DNA of 35,358 nt from Methanobacteriota archaeon (GTDB lineage Archaea > Thermoplasmatota > Poseidoniia > Poseidoniales > Thalassarchaeaceae), in NCBI GenBank assembly GCA_002712285.1, contig PATC01000027.1, positions 1 through 35,358 on the forward strand. The letters run 5' to 3'. Made by a program: the position numbers and the translations under genes. Below, in pieces: positions 7,569 to 14,603 of the stretch (the first letter of the stretch is position 1; every line of letters begins with the position of its first letter). Below the pieces are notes generated by a model. That model did no database searches. It was not told the origin of the DNA and saw only the letters and a program-made list of their open reading frames with translations.

Positions 7569-8192
7569 TCAGAAGTCTCCGTCATCCATATCCCAATCGT
7601 CGCCTTCAGCGACTGCCTCAAGGAAAACCTCGAGATTGACTTGGTAGTGATTCTTCGGACTTGCCCGACCACGTGCACGAGGGCGGAAAGCACGGCGAAC
7701 CTGCCCTCTATGGGCTGCAATGTGTGTAATCACCATATCTTCAACATCGTCAATGTCTTCATACTGCTCGCGAGCATTGTTCATTGCCGAGCGAAGAAGA
7801 CGAATATATGCGAGAGAAGCCTTGACAGGGAAACGACCAGGACCCATACGACCTTTGCGGTGACCTGCCATTGTGTTCCCACCCTTACCCTTGCGGGATC
7901 GGCGAACGTAAGGAATAGCACGAGCCTTACGACGAATGTGATGCTCATTGTGACGCTTGTAACCATCCGGATTGTTTGGATCTTCAATCCAACCATCTGC
8001 CTTGATAACTAATTCAAGATAATCAATAGCGTCACCAACAGTCTTGTTGCGTAAGAAACGACAAATCTGGTAGCAATGCTTGTGATGAATATCTAGATTC
8101 ACCGCACGGGCAGTGGTTAGGCTGTGGAAGCCAGGGGTGCTCTGAAGTAGCTGAGTATATCCGCTACGAGGCTTTGTTGAATCTCTTGCCAT
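7569..8192 (-). CDS. rpl22: 50S ribosomal protein uL22
   Basis: Lines the polypeptide exit tunnel. Conserved pieces are the N-terminal helix DIHHKHCYQICRFLRNKTVG, ALDYLE-like AIDYLELVIK, GPGRFPVKASLAYIRLLRSA, and the tunnel loop region MVITHIAAHRGQVRRAFRPRARGRASPKNH. At 207 residues it is longer than most archaeal uL22, owing to a mid-protein insert (EDPNNPDGYKRHNEHHIRR) and an acidic tail (EGDDWDMDDGDF). Confidence 0.96.
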   Translation of the reverse strand: MARDSTKPRSGYTQLLQSTPGFHSLTTARAVNLDIHHKHCYQICRFLRNKTVGDAIDYLELVIKADGWIEDPNNPDGYKRHNEHHIRRKARAIPYVRRSRKGKGGNTMAGHRKGRMGPGRFPVKASLAYIRLLRSAMNNAREQYEDIDDVEDMVITHIAAHRGQVRRAFRPRARGRASPKNHYQVNLEVFLEAVAEGDDWDMDDGDF

Positions 8193-8203
8193 CTTCCTTC
8201 ACC

Positions 8204-8695
8204 TCACTTCAATGCCACATGCTTCGAACCACGGGTAGCACCTACACCTACACCTGTGTGCGTAACTCCACGTCGAGTTGGAGCAAACTCACCTAGTGCA
8301 TGACCAATCATTTGTTCCCGCAATTCGACTTCGACGAACTTTTGCCCGTTGTGAATTGCGATGGTCTTGCCTACCATTGCAGGCATGACATACATACTTC
8401 GACAATGGGTACGCACAGTACGCTCACTCTTGACTACACGATCGTAGAGGTGCTGTTGCTCACGCGGAAGTCCATTCAGAAGAGTACGACGAACCTTTGC
8501 AGGTACTATGTCCGCGATGCAAATACCTGGATCATCATCTGGAAGGACGAGTGGCATTGCCTTGAGTTCATCAATCTTGTAGCCACGGTAAAGGAATTCA
8601 CGTTCTCGGCGGCCTGCTAGTTTAGAGCGACGCTTGCGTGCCTGGCGGCGCGCAATCTTCGGTGTGCGGAACATCTTCTTCTTCTTACGACCCAT
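8204..8695 (-). CDS. rps19: 30S ribosomal protein uS19
   Basis: Head protein contacting the A site and uS13. The core motifs are FLYRGYKIDELKAMPL, RTHCRSMYVMPAMVGKTIAIHNGQKFVEVE and the C-terminal HALGEFAPTRRGVTHTGVGVGATRGSK. The 163 residues are at the long end; the extra length is a very basic N-terminal extension (RKKKKMFRTPKIARRQARKR) that could contact rRNA. It lies nine bases after... the uL22 start in the conserved uL2-uS19-uL22 order. Confidence 0.96.
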   Translation of the reverse strand: MGRKKKKMFRTPKIARRQARKRRSKLAGRREREFLYRGYKIDELKAMPLVLPDDDPGICIADIVPAKVRRTLLNGLPREQQHLYDRVVKSERTVRTHCRSMYVMPAMVGKTIAIHNGQKFVEVELREQMIGHALGEFAPTRRGVTHTGVGVGATRGSKHVALK

Positions 8696-8698
8696 GAA

Positions 8699-9421
8699 TC
8701 AGACCTCCTTTGATTTTGAACGGCCGCGGCCAGTTCTACTAGGTGCGATATGACCAACTTTCTGTCCTGGTGGAGCAGTTCGCGGTACGGAGTTTGGACC
8801 ATGGACTGCCTGATGGTTTCCACCACCATGCGGGTGATCTACAGGGTTCATGGCTACGCCAGAAACAGACGGGTACAACTTTCCACGTGCCTTAGCACGG
8901 TAGTGAGCAGAACCGGCCTTCATCATCGGCTTATCAGTTCGACCGTGGCCTCCAAGAACGCCAATAGATGCACGACAATTGGCATTGAGTTCTTTCATGC
9001 GACCTGATGGAAGACGGACTCTGACAATATCGCCCATGTTAGATTCTACAACAGCTGAGTTTCCACCACTACGAGCGATCTTACCACCGTCACCAGGACG
9101 TGCCTCAACATTGCTAATTGGAGTGCCTTCTGGGAGGTTACCCAATGTAGTGATATTTCCTGGCCGAAGGGAGACATTTTGCCCAATAGCAATCTTCTGT
9201 CCAACGCCCATTCCCTCAGTAGCTACAATGTGGAAATCCTCACCACTATCTCTCTTCACATGCGCGAGCGGCGCAGTGTGGACTGGACTGTGGATTAAAT
9301 CGACGACAGTCACTACTTCATCCTCTATTCGAGGAACCTGGGAACGACCAGGGAATCGATGGCTTCGGACGCGGTTTTTAGGGGATGATCCCCGGCGTTG
9401 TGAACGTGTTCTCTTACCCAT
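8699..9421 (-). CDS. rpl2: 50S ribosomal protein uL2
   Basis: Core large-subunit protein needed for subunit association and peptidyl-transferase-centre architecture. Visible are the N-terminal GKRTRSQRRGSSPKNRVRSHRFPG, the OB/SH3 region GQKIAIGQNVSLRPGNITTLGNLPEGTPISNVE, and the universally conserved C-terminal loop VAMNPVDHPHGGGNHQ with its catalytic-centre-proximal histidine. The 240 residues are normal. The gap to uS19 is only three bases. Confidence 0.98.
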   Translation of the reverse strand: MGKRTRSQRRGSSPKNRVRSHRFPGRSQVPRIEDEVVTVVDLIHSPVHTAPLAHVKRDSGEDFHIVATEGMGVGQKIAIGQNVSLRPGNITTLGNLPEGTPISNVEARPGDGGKIARSGGNSAVVESNMGDIVRVRLPSGRMKELNANCRASIGVLGGHGRTDKPMMKAGSAHYRAKARGKLYPSVSGVAMNPVDHPHGGGNHQAVHGPNSVPRTAPPGQKVGHIAPSRTGRGRSKSKEV

Positions 9422-9433
9422 AATATCACCACA

Positions 9434-9727
9434 TCAGAAAGCGCCGAGTTTCAGCGCTGCCTCCTCCGCATCATAGCCTTCCGCGAGTTTGACACTCGCG
9501 TGCTTTCCAGTTTTCATGATTCTCGTGTTGACTTTAGCAACCTTGACCTCTAAGAGTTCTTCAACAGCTGCTTTGATGTCAGCCTTAGTTGCACGGCGAC
9601 GAACAATGAACTCGATTCGGTTGTTGTTCTCTCGATATCCACTAGGATCAGGATCAGCAACGCGACGCGCGTTGAGAGATTTCTCAGTAATCCATGGTTG
9701 TAGAATCACGTCATAGGGGTCTACCAT
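9434..9727 (-). CDS. rpl23: 50S ribosomal protein uL23
   Basis: Exit-tunnel rim protein that serves as docking site for SRP. The start at 9727 (MVDPYDVILQPWITEKSL) is preferred over the GTG at 9736: it is ATG, and GAGGTGATTCAG provides a well-placed ribosome-binding site. The core motif EFIVRRRATKADIKAAVEELLEVKVAKVNTRI is typical. The 97 residues are normal. It begins five bases after the uL4 stop. Confidence 0.96.
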   Translation of the reverse strand: MVDPYDVILQPWITEKSLNARRVADPDPSGYRENNNRIEFIVRRRATKADIKAAVEELLEVKVAKVNTRIMKTGKHASVKLAEGYDAEEAALKLGAF

Positions 9728-9732
9728 CTGAA

Positions 9733-10548
9733 TCACCTCATCTCCTCGACTGCTTCTTTGGTGTATACCGTTAGTCGGCCAACGTCACCACCTGGAGCAA
9801 GATGCTCAGCAGAGAGATCTTTCACAGCGACGACGTCAACACCTGGAACATTACGAGCAGCGCGTCCTAAAGTGGAATTATCAGAAACTACGAGTAAGAC
9901 GCTCTTTGGAGTCTTACGACGACGTCCACGCATCTTACCCTTACCTGCGCGGATGCTGCGACCATTCTTAGCGCGAGAGAGATCATCACCTACGCCGATC
10001 GCCTCCATCATAGATACGAAACGCTGAGTTCCCTTATCGAGGTCAAAGGATTCGATACTTCCCTTAGCTGCTTCAATGACAAGTGGGAAAGATACATCCT
10101 CTGAAACACGATGGCCACGTGAACGTACAGTGTCAGAATCATTGGAAGCAGCAATAGCACTATCTCTTGCAGCACGACGCTCCTTCTGGTTAAGTTTCTG
10201 TGACCAATCCTTGGCGACCTTGGGACCATGAGCGCGACGACCTCCGCGTGTATGTGGATTCTCAGCACCCTCTCGGGAACCTGATCGGCGCATAATTCGA
10301 CTTACACCGCGCCCCTTGCCCCACCACTCAACGGAGTGCTTCATACCAGCAACCGGCTTTCTTCGGCCTTGGTGAGCACGATGGCCATACGGCTGACGAC
10401 GGTTTGCTCTAGAAGAGTGCACAGCACGACGCACAAGGTCGGTCCGGATTACGGTCGAAAACGCATCGGGGAGGGACAATGAGGAACCTTCCTTAGCAGA
10501 AGCAGAAGCTTCATCCGAGAATGAAATGGCAATAGTCTTCGTCTTCAT
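9733..10548 (-). CDS. rpl4: 50S ribosomal protein uL4
   Basis: Large-subunit protein whose extended loop reaches the exit tunnel. The archaeal form is visible from the loop ANRRQPYGHRAHQGRRKP through GKGRGVSRIMRRSGSREG and GGRRAHGPKVAKDWSQKLNQKERR, to the C-terminal domain GKGKMRGRRRKTPKSVLLVV and NVPGVDVVAVKDLSAEHLAPGG. The 271 residues fit the family. The gap to uL3 is three bases. Confidence 0.97.
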   Translation of the reverse strand: MKTKTIAISFSDEASASAKEGSSLSLPDAFSTVIRTDLVRRAVHSSRANRRQPYGHRAHQGRRKPVAGMKHSVEWWGKGRGVSRIMRRSGSREGAENPHTRGGRRAHGPKVAKDWSQKLNQKERRAARDSAIAASNDSDTVRSRGHRVSEDVSFPLVIEAAKGSIESFDLDKGTQRFVSMMEAIGVGDDLSRAKNGRSIRAGKGKMRGRRRKTPKSVLLVVSDNSTLGRAARNVPGVDVVAVKDLSAEHLAPGGDVGRLTVYTKEAVEEMR

Positions 10549-10551
10549 TCA

Positions 10552-11643
10552 TCACACCCCCTGCTTGCTAGAGTTACTCACGTGGGTAATCTCAATCTTC
10601 TCAGCCTCGACATCACCCTTCGATCGTGTAGCATCACGGAATCGAAGAAGACGCTTAGTCGGCCCAGGAAGGCTTCCCTTGATGATTACATATTGATTCT
10701 TAACTTCGCCATAGCGAAGGAACCCACCAGCTGGAGTAATGTTATTGTTATCTGAATCATCAATTCGTAAGATACGCTTGTTGTATTCAGTGCGGTGATG
10801 GAAACCAACTTGACCCGCTTGAGGAACCGTAGAACGAACGTATCCTGTACCGAAATCACCAAGATTACCTGCCTGTCGACGCTTCTTACTATTCTTGTGA
10901 CTAAGGAGTTTTACGCCCCATCGCTTGACTGAACCTTGGAATCCTTTGCCCTTGGTAATACCAATAACATCAACATCCTGCCCAACAGAATAGACATCGT
11001 CGAAAATAATCTCCTTGCCGAGATTCTCCTTACCCCATTCTAAACGTGCCTCAATATCACCGCCAGTCAAGCCTAGTTCCATGATTTCAGGAGTCTTAGA
11101 AGGTGAACCACTTACCAAGGATGGCTGTGTGGCTACAAGAAGACGGACTTCTTCAAGAACACGATCTTTCAATGCGTTGAAATTGGTTTCAGAATCATGA
11201 TTCTTAGGCATGGTCTGACGACCTCCACGCTTGGCAGGCTTGATACCATCCTGCATCTGACTATCAGCCTTGGAGCGGTTAGCGAAACGTGGGAAAAGCC
11301 CCTTGATGTTCTCATCGAGATCTTCGGCATCAGCCCATGCTTCTCCTGCGGTTTGAAGACCATAGGGCGTCATGTGGTAACCACGGACTGCGAGGACGCG
11401 AATTGGGGGAACCTCGACAACAGTGACTGCGTGGCGAACTTCAACGCCAGCACTAGGGGAATAGGGATTGAGGTCACGCATCAACACGTGAGTCATACCG
11501 GCTTTCCAACCAGCGAATCCCTGAACTCGAACCTCATCTAAATCGGTCGAAGGCCAGGATTTTACTCGTCCATGTTGTCGATTTGCCCGCTTGCGGGGGC
11601 TAAACGCCATGCTACCTCTGCGAGGGCGATGCTTGTCGGCCAT
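10552..11643 (-). CDS. rpl3: 50S ribosomal protein uL3
   Basis: First gene of the operon in this window; an early-binding large-subunit protein close to the peptidyl-transferase centre. The N-terminus HRPRRGSMAFSPRKRAN is the archaeal/eukaryotic pattern. Other signatures are GFAGWKAGMTHVLMRD, DVDVIGITKGKGFQGSVKRWG and AGQVGFHHRTEYNKRIL. The 363 residues are slightly above the usual archaeal length, partly from an inserted stretch around residues 120-150 (RFANRSKADSQMQDGIKPAK). A GGAGG site lies about ten bases upstream. Confidence 0.97.
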   Translation of the reverse strand: MADKHRPRRGSMAFSPRKRANRQHGRVKSWPSTDLDEVRVQGFAGWKAGMTHVLMRDLNPYSPSAGVEVRHAVTVVEVPPIRVLAVRGYHMTPYGLQTAGEAWADAEDLDENIKGLFPRFANRSKADSQMQDGIKPAKRGGRQTMPKNHDSETNFNALKDRVLEEVRLLVATQPSLVSGSPSKTPEIMELGLTGGDIEARLEWGKENLGKEIIFDDVYSVGQDVDVIGITKGKGFQGSVKRWGVKLLSHKNSKKRRQAGNLGDFGTGYVRSTVPQAGQVGFHHRTEYNKRILRIDDSDNNNITPAGGFLRYGEVKNQYVIIKGSLPGPTKRLLRFRDATRSKGDVEAEKIEITHVSNSSKQGV

Positions 11644-11820
11644 GTTTTGTTTCCTCCAGTTGGGGTTGTTTGCAGAACAGAGGCCACCGAAGCGGCATGA
11701 ACCGGCTCAGGGAACGCAGGAGCAACCGTGACACCCAACCGCGGCGGCGATTGCCTTCGCGGCGTGCCGGGATACTGTTGCAGAGCCCGTCAGTGTCTGG
11801 TTGCTCGCGTACTGAGCAGC
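11644..11820 (-). promoter_or_regulatory. GC-rich structured 5' leader of the uL3 operon
   Basis: If transcription starts about 25 bases after the TATA-like element at 11838-11847, the uL3 mRNA carries about 170 untranslated bases, long for Archaea. No convincing ORF or tRNA is present. Two hairpins are visible on the minus strand: GCCGC-TTCG-GTGGC, with the stable C(UUCG)G tetraloop, at 11683-11696, and an imperfect TGCTC/GAGCA stem near 11797-11815. A structured leader would suit autogenous control of ribosomal proteins, but this is inference. Confidence 0.4.
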
Positions 11821-11837
11821 CCTCCGACCTCAGTCGA

Positions 11838-11847
11838 GTATATCAAC
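11838..11847 (-). promoter_or_regulatory. Probable TATA box of the S10-spc operon
   Basis: The minus strand reads TTGATATACT, an archaeal TATA-like box standing out from GC-rich surroundings. It is the best promoter candidate in the 306-base gap before uL3. No transcript data were available to place the start site. Confidence 0.45.
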
Positions 11848-11949
11848 GGTTCGACTTTCAACAAGCATCTCTTCGATGCACGCCGCCCCGAAATCTATCC
11901 TTGGAACTTATGGAACCATTTTCAACCCTGACGATAGAAGGAGGGTTCC

Positions 11950-13740
11950 ATGCGACCTATGGTTCTGCACCCTTTCCTTCGGGATGGAGCTGTAGAAGCA
12001 CGTGCTTACCAGCTAGAAGCCGTCAACGCATGCTTGGCAACATCTACCCTCCTAGTTCTCCCTACAGGCATGGGAAAGACTGCCGTTCAATGGATGACGA
12101 TTGCCGAAACGCTCCGAACTAAAGATGGAAGAGTCATACTTGTTGCACCGACAAATGCCTTGGTTGATCAGCAACATCGTGATCTTCAACGAATCCTAAT
12201 TGAGAATGGTGACAATAAGATTGGTAGACTGACGGGATCCGTTCCTCCTGCAAAACGAAAAGACGAATGGTGCATGAATCGAGTCACTGTAGCTACACCT
12301 CAAGTGGTTCGAAATGATGCAATTAAAGGAACCTTAGACCTATCTGAAATCGATTTACTCGTAGTTGATGAAGCACATCGTGCCACCGGGAATGCCGCCG
12401 TAGCCCAACTAGGAGATCTGTTGATGATGGCGAATCCCGAAGCACGGATCCTTGGAGCAACAGCCTCGCCAGGGTGGAATGAAAGTAGTGTAGAGGAAGT
12501 ATGCGAACGACTTCATCTCTCAGGGATTCATGCCAGAGGTTCCAAAGAGACGATGTTGGAACCATATGCCTCAAACCTCGAGGTTGAAGAAATCAAGGTC
12601 CCCGTCCCAAAAGAACTCAGAGAACTCGTAAAACCCCTAGAAGGATGGTTGGAAGCTATCGTACAAAGAGAGCGTCGTTTAGGCCATTATGTACGAAGTG
12701 GAACGATTACAATGGGAGGATTGAACGAAGCAATGCGCAGGGTACAAGCCGCAATTGCTCGAGAAGAACGAATTGCATATAGGAGTGCTGCGGATCTTGG
12801 AGTATCTATCCGCTTACTGATACTCAGTAATTTGCTAGTTTCACAAGGTGTTGCGGCTGCCCGTGAATCTCTAGGCCGCATGGAAGAACGAGCAAAATCA
12901 AAAGGGAAAGAGGCACGATCAATTCAGGAATTTATTTCAGATCAACGAATTCGCCACCTCTCCAATCGATTGGATACAATGGATGAAATCCATAGCAAAG
13001 TATCGTTCACACGCCGTGTAGTACGTGATGAAATTCGACGGAATCCCGATGGTAAAACCATCGTATTCGCTAATTACCGTGATACTGTATCTGCCATAGT
13101 TGGCCATCTCCAAGATATTCCAGGTGTTCGAGTTACACCCTTTATCGGGCAGACAAATCGTGCTGGACAATCGGGTATGAACTCTACTGAACAAATTGCT
13201 CGACTTAACTCGTTCCGAACAGGCGAATACAATGTCCTTGTTGCCACCTCGGTTGGAGAAGAAGGTCTAGACATCCCACGTGCCGACCTAGTCCTATTCT
13301 ACGAACCTGTTGGAAGTGAGATTCGAACGATTCAACGAAGGGGGCGGACAGGACGTCAAGACGAAGGGATGGTGTATGTGCTGATTGCAGAGGGGACTCG
13401 TGATGAAGGGACACAAGCATCGGCTCTCCGAAGAGAAGAACGAATGCTTATCGCAATTCAACGTGTAAGACGAAGACGTCGAAACTTCAGTCCAGATCTG
13501 GCTCTACTCAGTCCATTTGATGTAAGAATGAAAGAGGATAAACACACGGCAAACGAGTTTGTTCTTGATGAGCGCACTCGATTGACACGAACAATGGAAA
13601 CAGTAGATGATACACCAATCAATGATGTAAAAGACGATTCAAAATTGAATATTGTAGATATTCCCCTTGAACAGCGGCGCCCACAAGGGCAAAGCGGATT
13701 AGAATCATGGACCAAAGAACATGGTGACAAAAAAATCTGA
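11950..13740 (+). CDS. Hef/FANCM-type superfamily 2 helicase without nuclease domain
   Basis: ATP-dependent DNA helicase of the archaeal Hef (FANCM-like) group, acting on stalled or branched replication structures. Motif I is LPTGMGKTA at residues 37-45, motif II DEAH at 140-143, motif III GATASPG at 169-175, and motif VI IQRRGRTGR at 461-469, preceded by the Hef-typical VLVATSVGEEGLDIPRADLVLFYEP. Residues about 210-330 form the helical insertion between the two RecA domains. Hef of Thermococcales continues into an XPF nuclease and HhH domains; here the protein ends at 596 residues with a charged tail and no ERKxxxD nuclease motif. A GGAGG site lies upstream of the ATG. It faces away from the ribosomal operon and converges on the next gene. 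Confidence 0.9.
   Translation: MRPMVLHPFLRDGAVEARAYQLEAVNACLATSTLLVLPTGMGKTAVQWMTIAETLRTKDGRVILVAPTNALVDQQHRDLQRILIENGDNKIGRLTGSVPPAKRKDEWCMNRVTVATPQVVRNDAIKGTLDLSEIDLLVVDEAHRATGNAAVAQLGDLLMMANPEARILGATASPGWNESSVEEVCERLHLSGIHARGSKETMLEPYASNLEVEEIKVPVPKELRELVKPLEGWLEAIVQRERRLGHYVRSGTITMGGLNEAMRRVQAAIAREERIAYRSAADLGVSIRLLILSNLLVSQGVAAARESLGRMEERAKSKGKEARSIQEFISDQRIRHLSNRLDTMDEIHSKVSFTRRVVRDEIRRNPDGKTIVFANYRDTVSAIVGHLQDIPGVRVTPFIGQTNRAGQSGMNSTEQIARLNSFRTGEYNVLVATSVGEEGLDIPRADLVLFYEPVGSEIRTIQRRGRTGRQDEGMVYVLIAEGTRDEGTQASALRREERMLIAIQRVRRRRRNFSPDLALLSPFDVRMKEDKHTANEFVLDERTRLTRTMETVDDTPINDVKDDSKLNIVDIPLEQRRPQGQSGLESWTKEHGDKKI
13729..13735 (-). terminator. T-tract terminator for the 14603-16855 operon
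   Basis: The minus strand has seven consecutive T residues starting eight bases after the stop of the HdrB-like gene, within the last codons of the convergent helicase. Archaeal RNA polymerase commonly terminates at such T-runs without a hairpin. Confidence 0.5.
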
Positions 13741-13742
13741 AA

Positions 13743-14603
13743 TCAGGACCCGATCACTTTGACTCTAGTTCGTAGTTGTGCAAGACGTGTGTTCAAGTGG
13801 CCGAAAGAAAATGCCAGCATATCTGTGAAATGAATCACGGGAATACTGGTATCTAATCCGGTAATCCTTGATGCCTTTACTTGATAGATATCTAGGACTG
13901 CATGGGATAGATTACAGATGCTCACGAGTAATTCAGCACCTTCATCGACTGCTTCGGATAAGACACCAGCCGCCTGTTTCAACGCAGTAGACTCCTCGGA
14001 AAGCAGGCTTGGAACGCCTACACTCTGGGTCCTACTGACTAGAGAAATTGGGGTGCCACCGATAACCTCGATTACATTTTCAAGATAATTCGGAAGGAAT
14101 ACGTCATCTGACCCACAAGCACCCTTTCGCTGGATATTGGGCCCATAGTATCCTGAAATTTTGAAGTCGAGAGGATTAACCACTTTTTCTTCGAGTTTTT
14201 CAAGACCGATATCTTCGACAATGACATGCATTAGGTGACGAACTTTCATCTCACCTGAGAACTGCATATTACATGTAGACTCCAATGTACGATTGACTTT
14301 AGCAAGCAAATCCGGATTACGCCGAAGTTCTTCCAAATCCTCACACAAGTTGCCTGCTGTTGCAGCGCATGGTGTTACGATTTCAAGACCCAATGCTTCA
14401 GCCATTGCGAATGTTCTAGCGTTCAAGGTCAATTGTAACCGACTATTAGCTTGTCGAATTATCCCGGCACCACAACTAGTAGCTCCTTCAAGAGGCACAA
14501 GATCAATTCCAAGTGAACGGGAGATTAATGGAATTGTATCCTCAACTTCCATAGCACTACTGTGAGCAACATTCCCAGGGTGATAGGCATAGGAATTGGG
14601 CAT
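13743..14603 (-). CDS. HdrB/SdhE-like CCG-domain protein with degenerate Fe-S ligands
   Basis: The layout is that of heterodisulfide reductase subunit B or archaeal SdhE/TfrB C-terminal half: two repeats, each normally carrying C...CC...CxxC ligands for a non-cubane [4Fe-4S] cluster. Repeat 1 has YHPGN (usual PGC, N11), TSCGAG (usual CCG, S43-C44) and TPCAAT (usual CxxC, only C79 kept). Repeat 2 has YYGPN (usual YYGC, P155), TQSVGVP (usual CC, S194-V195) and SICNLS (usual CPxC, only C230 kept). Most ligands are gone, so the classic cluster is unlikely. The start overlaps the stop of the flavodoxin fusion gene (TGATG), indicating coupled translation. 286 residues. Fold assignment is by pattern reading; activity is unknown. 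Confidence 0.72.
   Translation of the reverse strand: MPNSYAYHPGNVAHSSAMEVEDTIPLISRSLGIDLVPLEGATSCGAGIIRQANSRLQLTLNARTFAMAEALGLEIVTPCAATAGNLCEDLEELRRNPDLLAKVNRTLESTCNMQFSGEMKVRHLMHVIVEDIGLEKLEEKVVNPLDFKISGYYGPNIQRKGACGSDDVFLPNYLENVIEVIGGTPISLVSRTQSVGVPSLLSEESTALKQAAGVLSEAVDEGAELLVSICNLSHAVLDIYQVKASRITGLDTSIPVIHFTDMLAFSFGHLNTRLAQLRTRVKVIGS

Noticed and set aside
11644-11949. Possible tRNA, 5S or SRP RNA gene in the GC-rich gap
   Set aside because: No cloverleaf with a T-arm, no 5S or SRP signature loops were found; a leader of the uL3 operon is the simpler explanation.
11670-12122. Plus-strand ORF of 150 residues in the uL3/helicase gap
   Set aside because: It overlaps the start of the well-supported helicase in another frame, and its product is arginine- and serine-rich without recognisable motifs.
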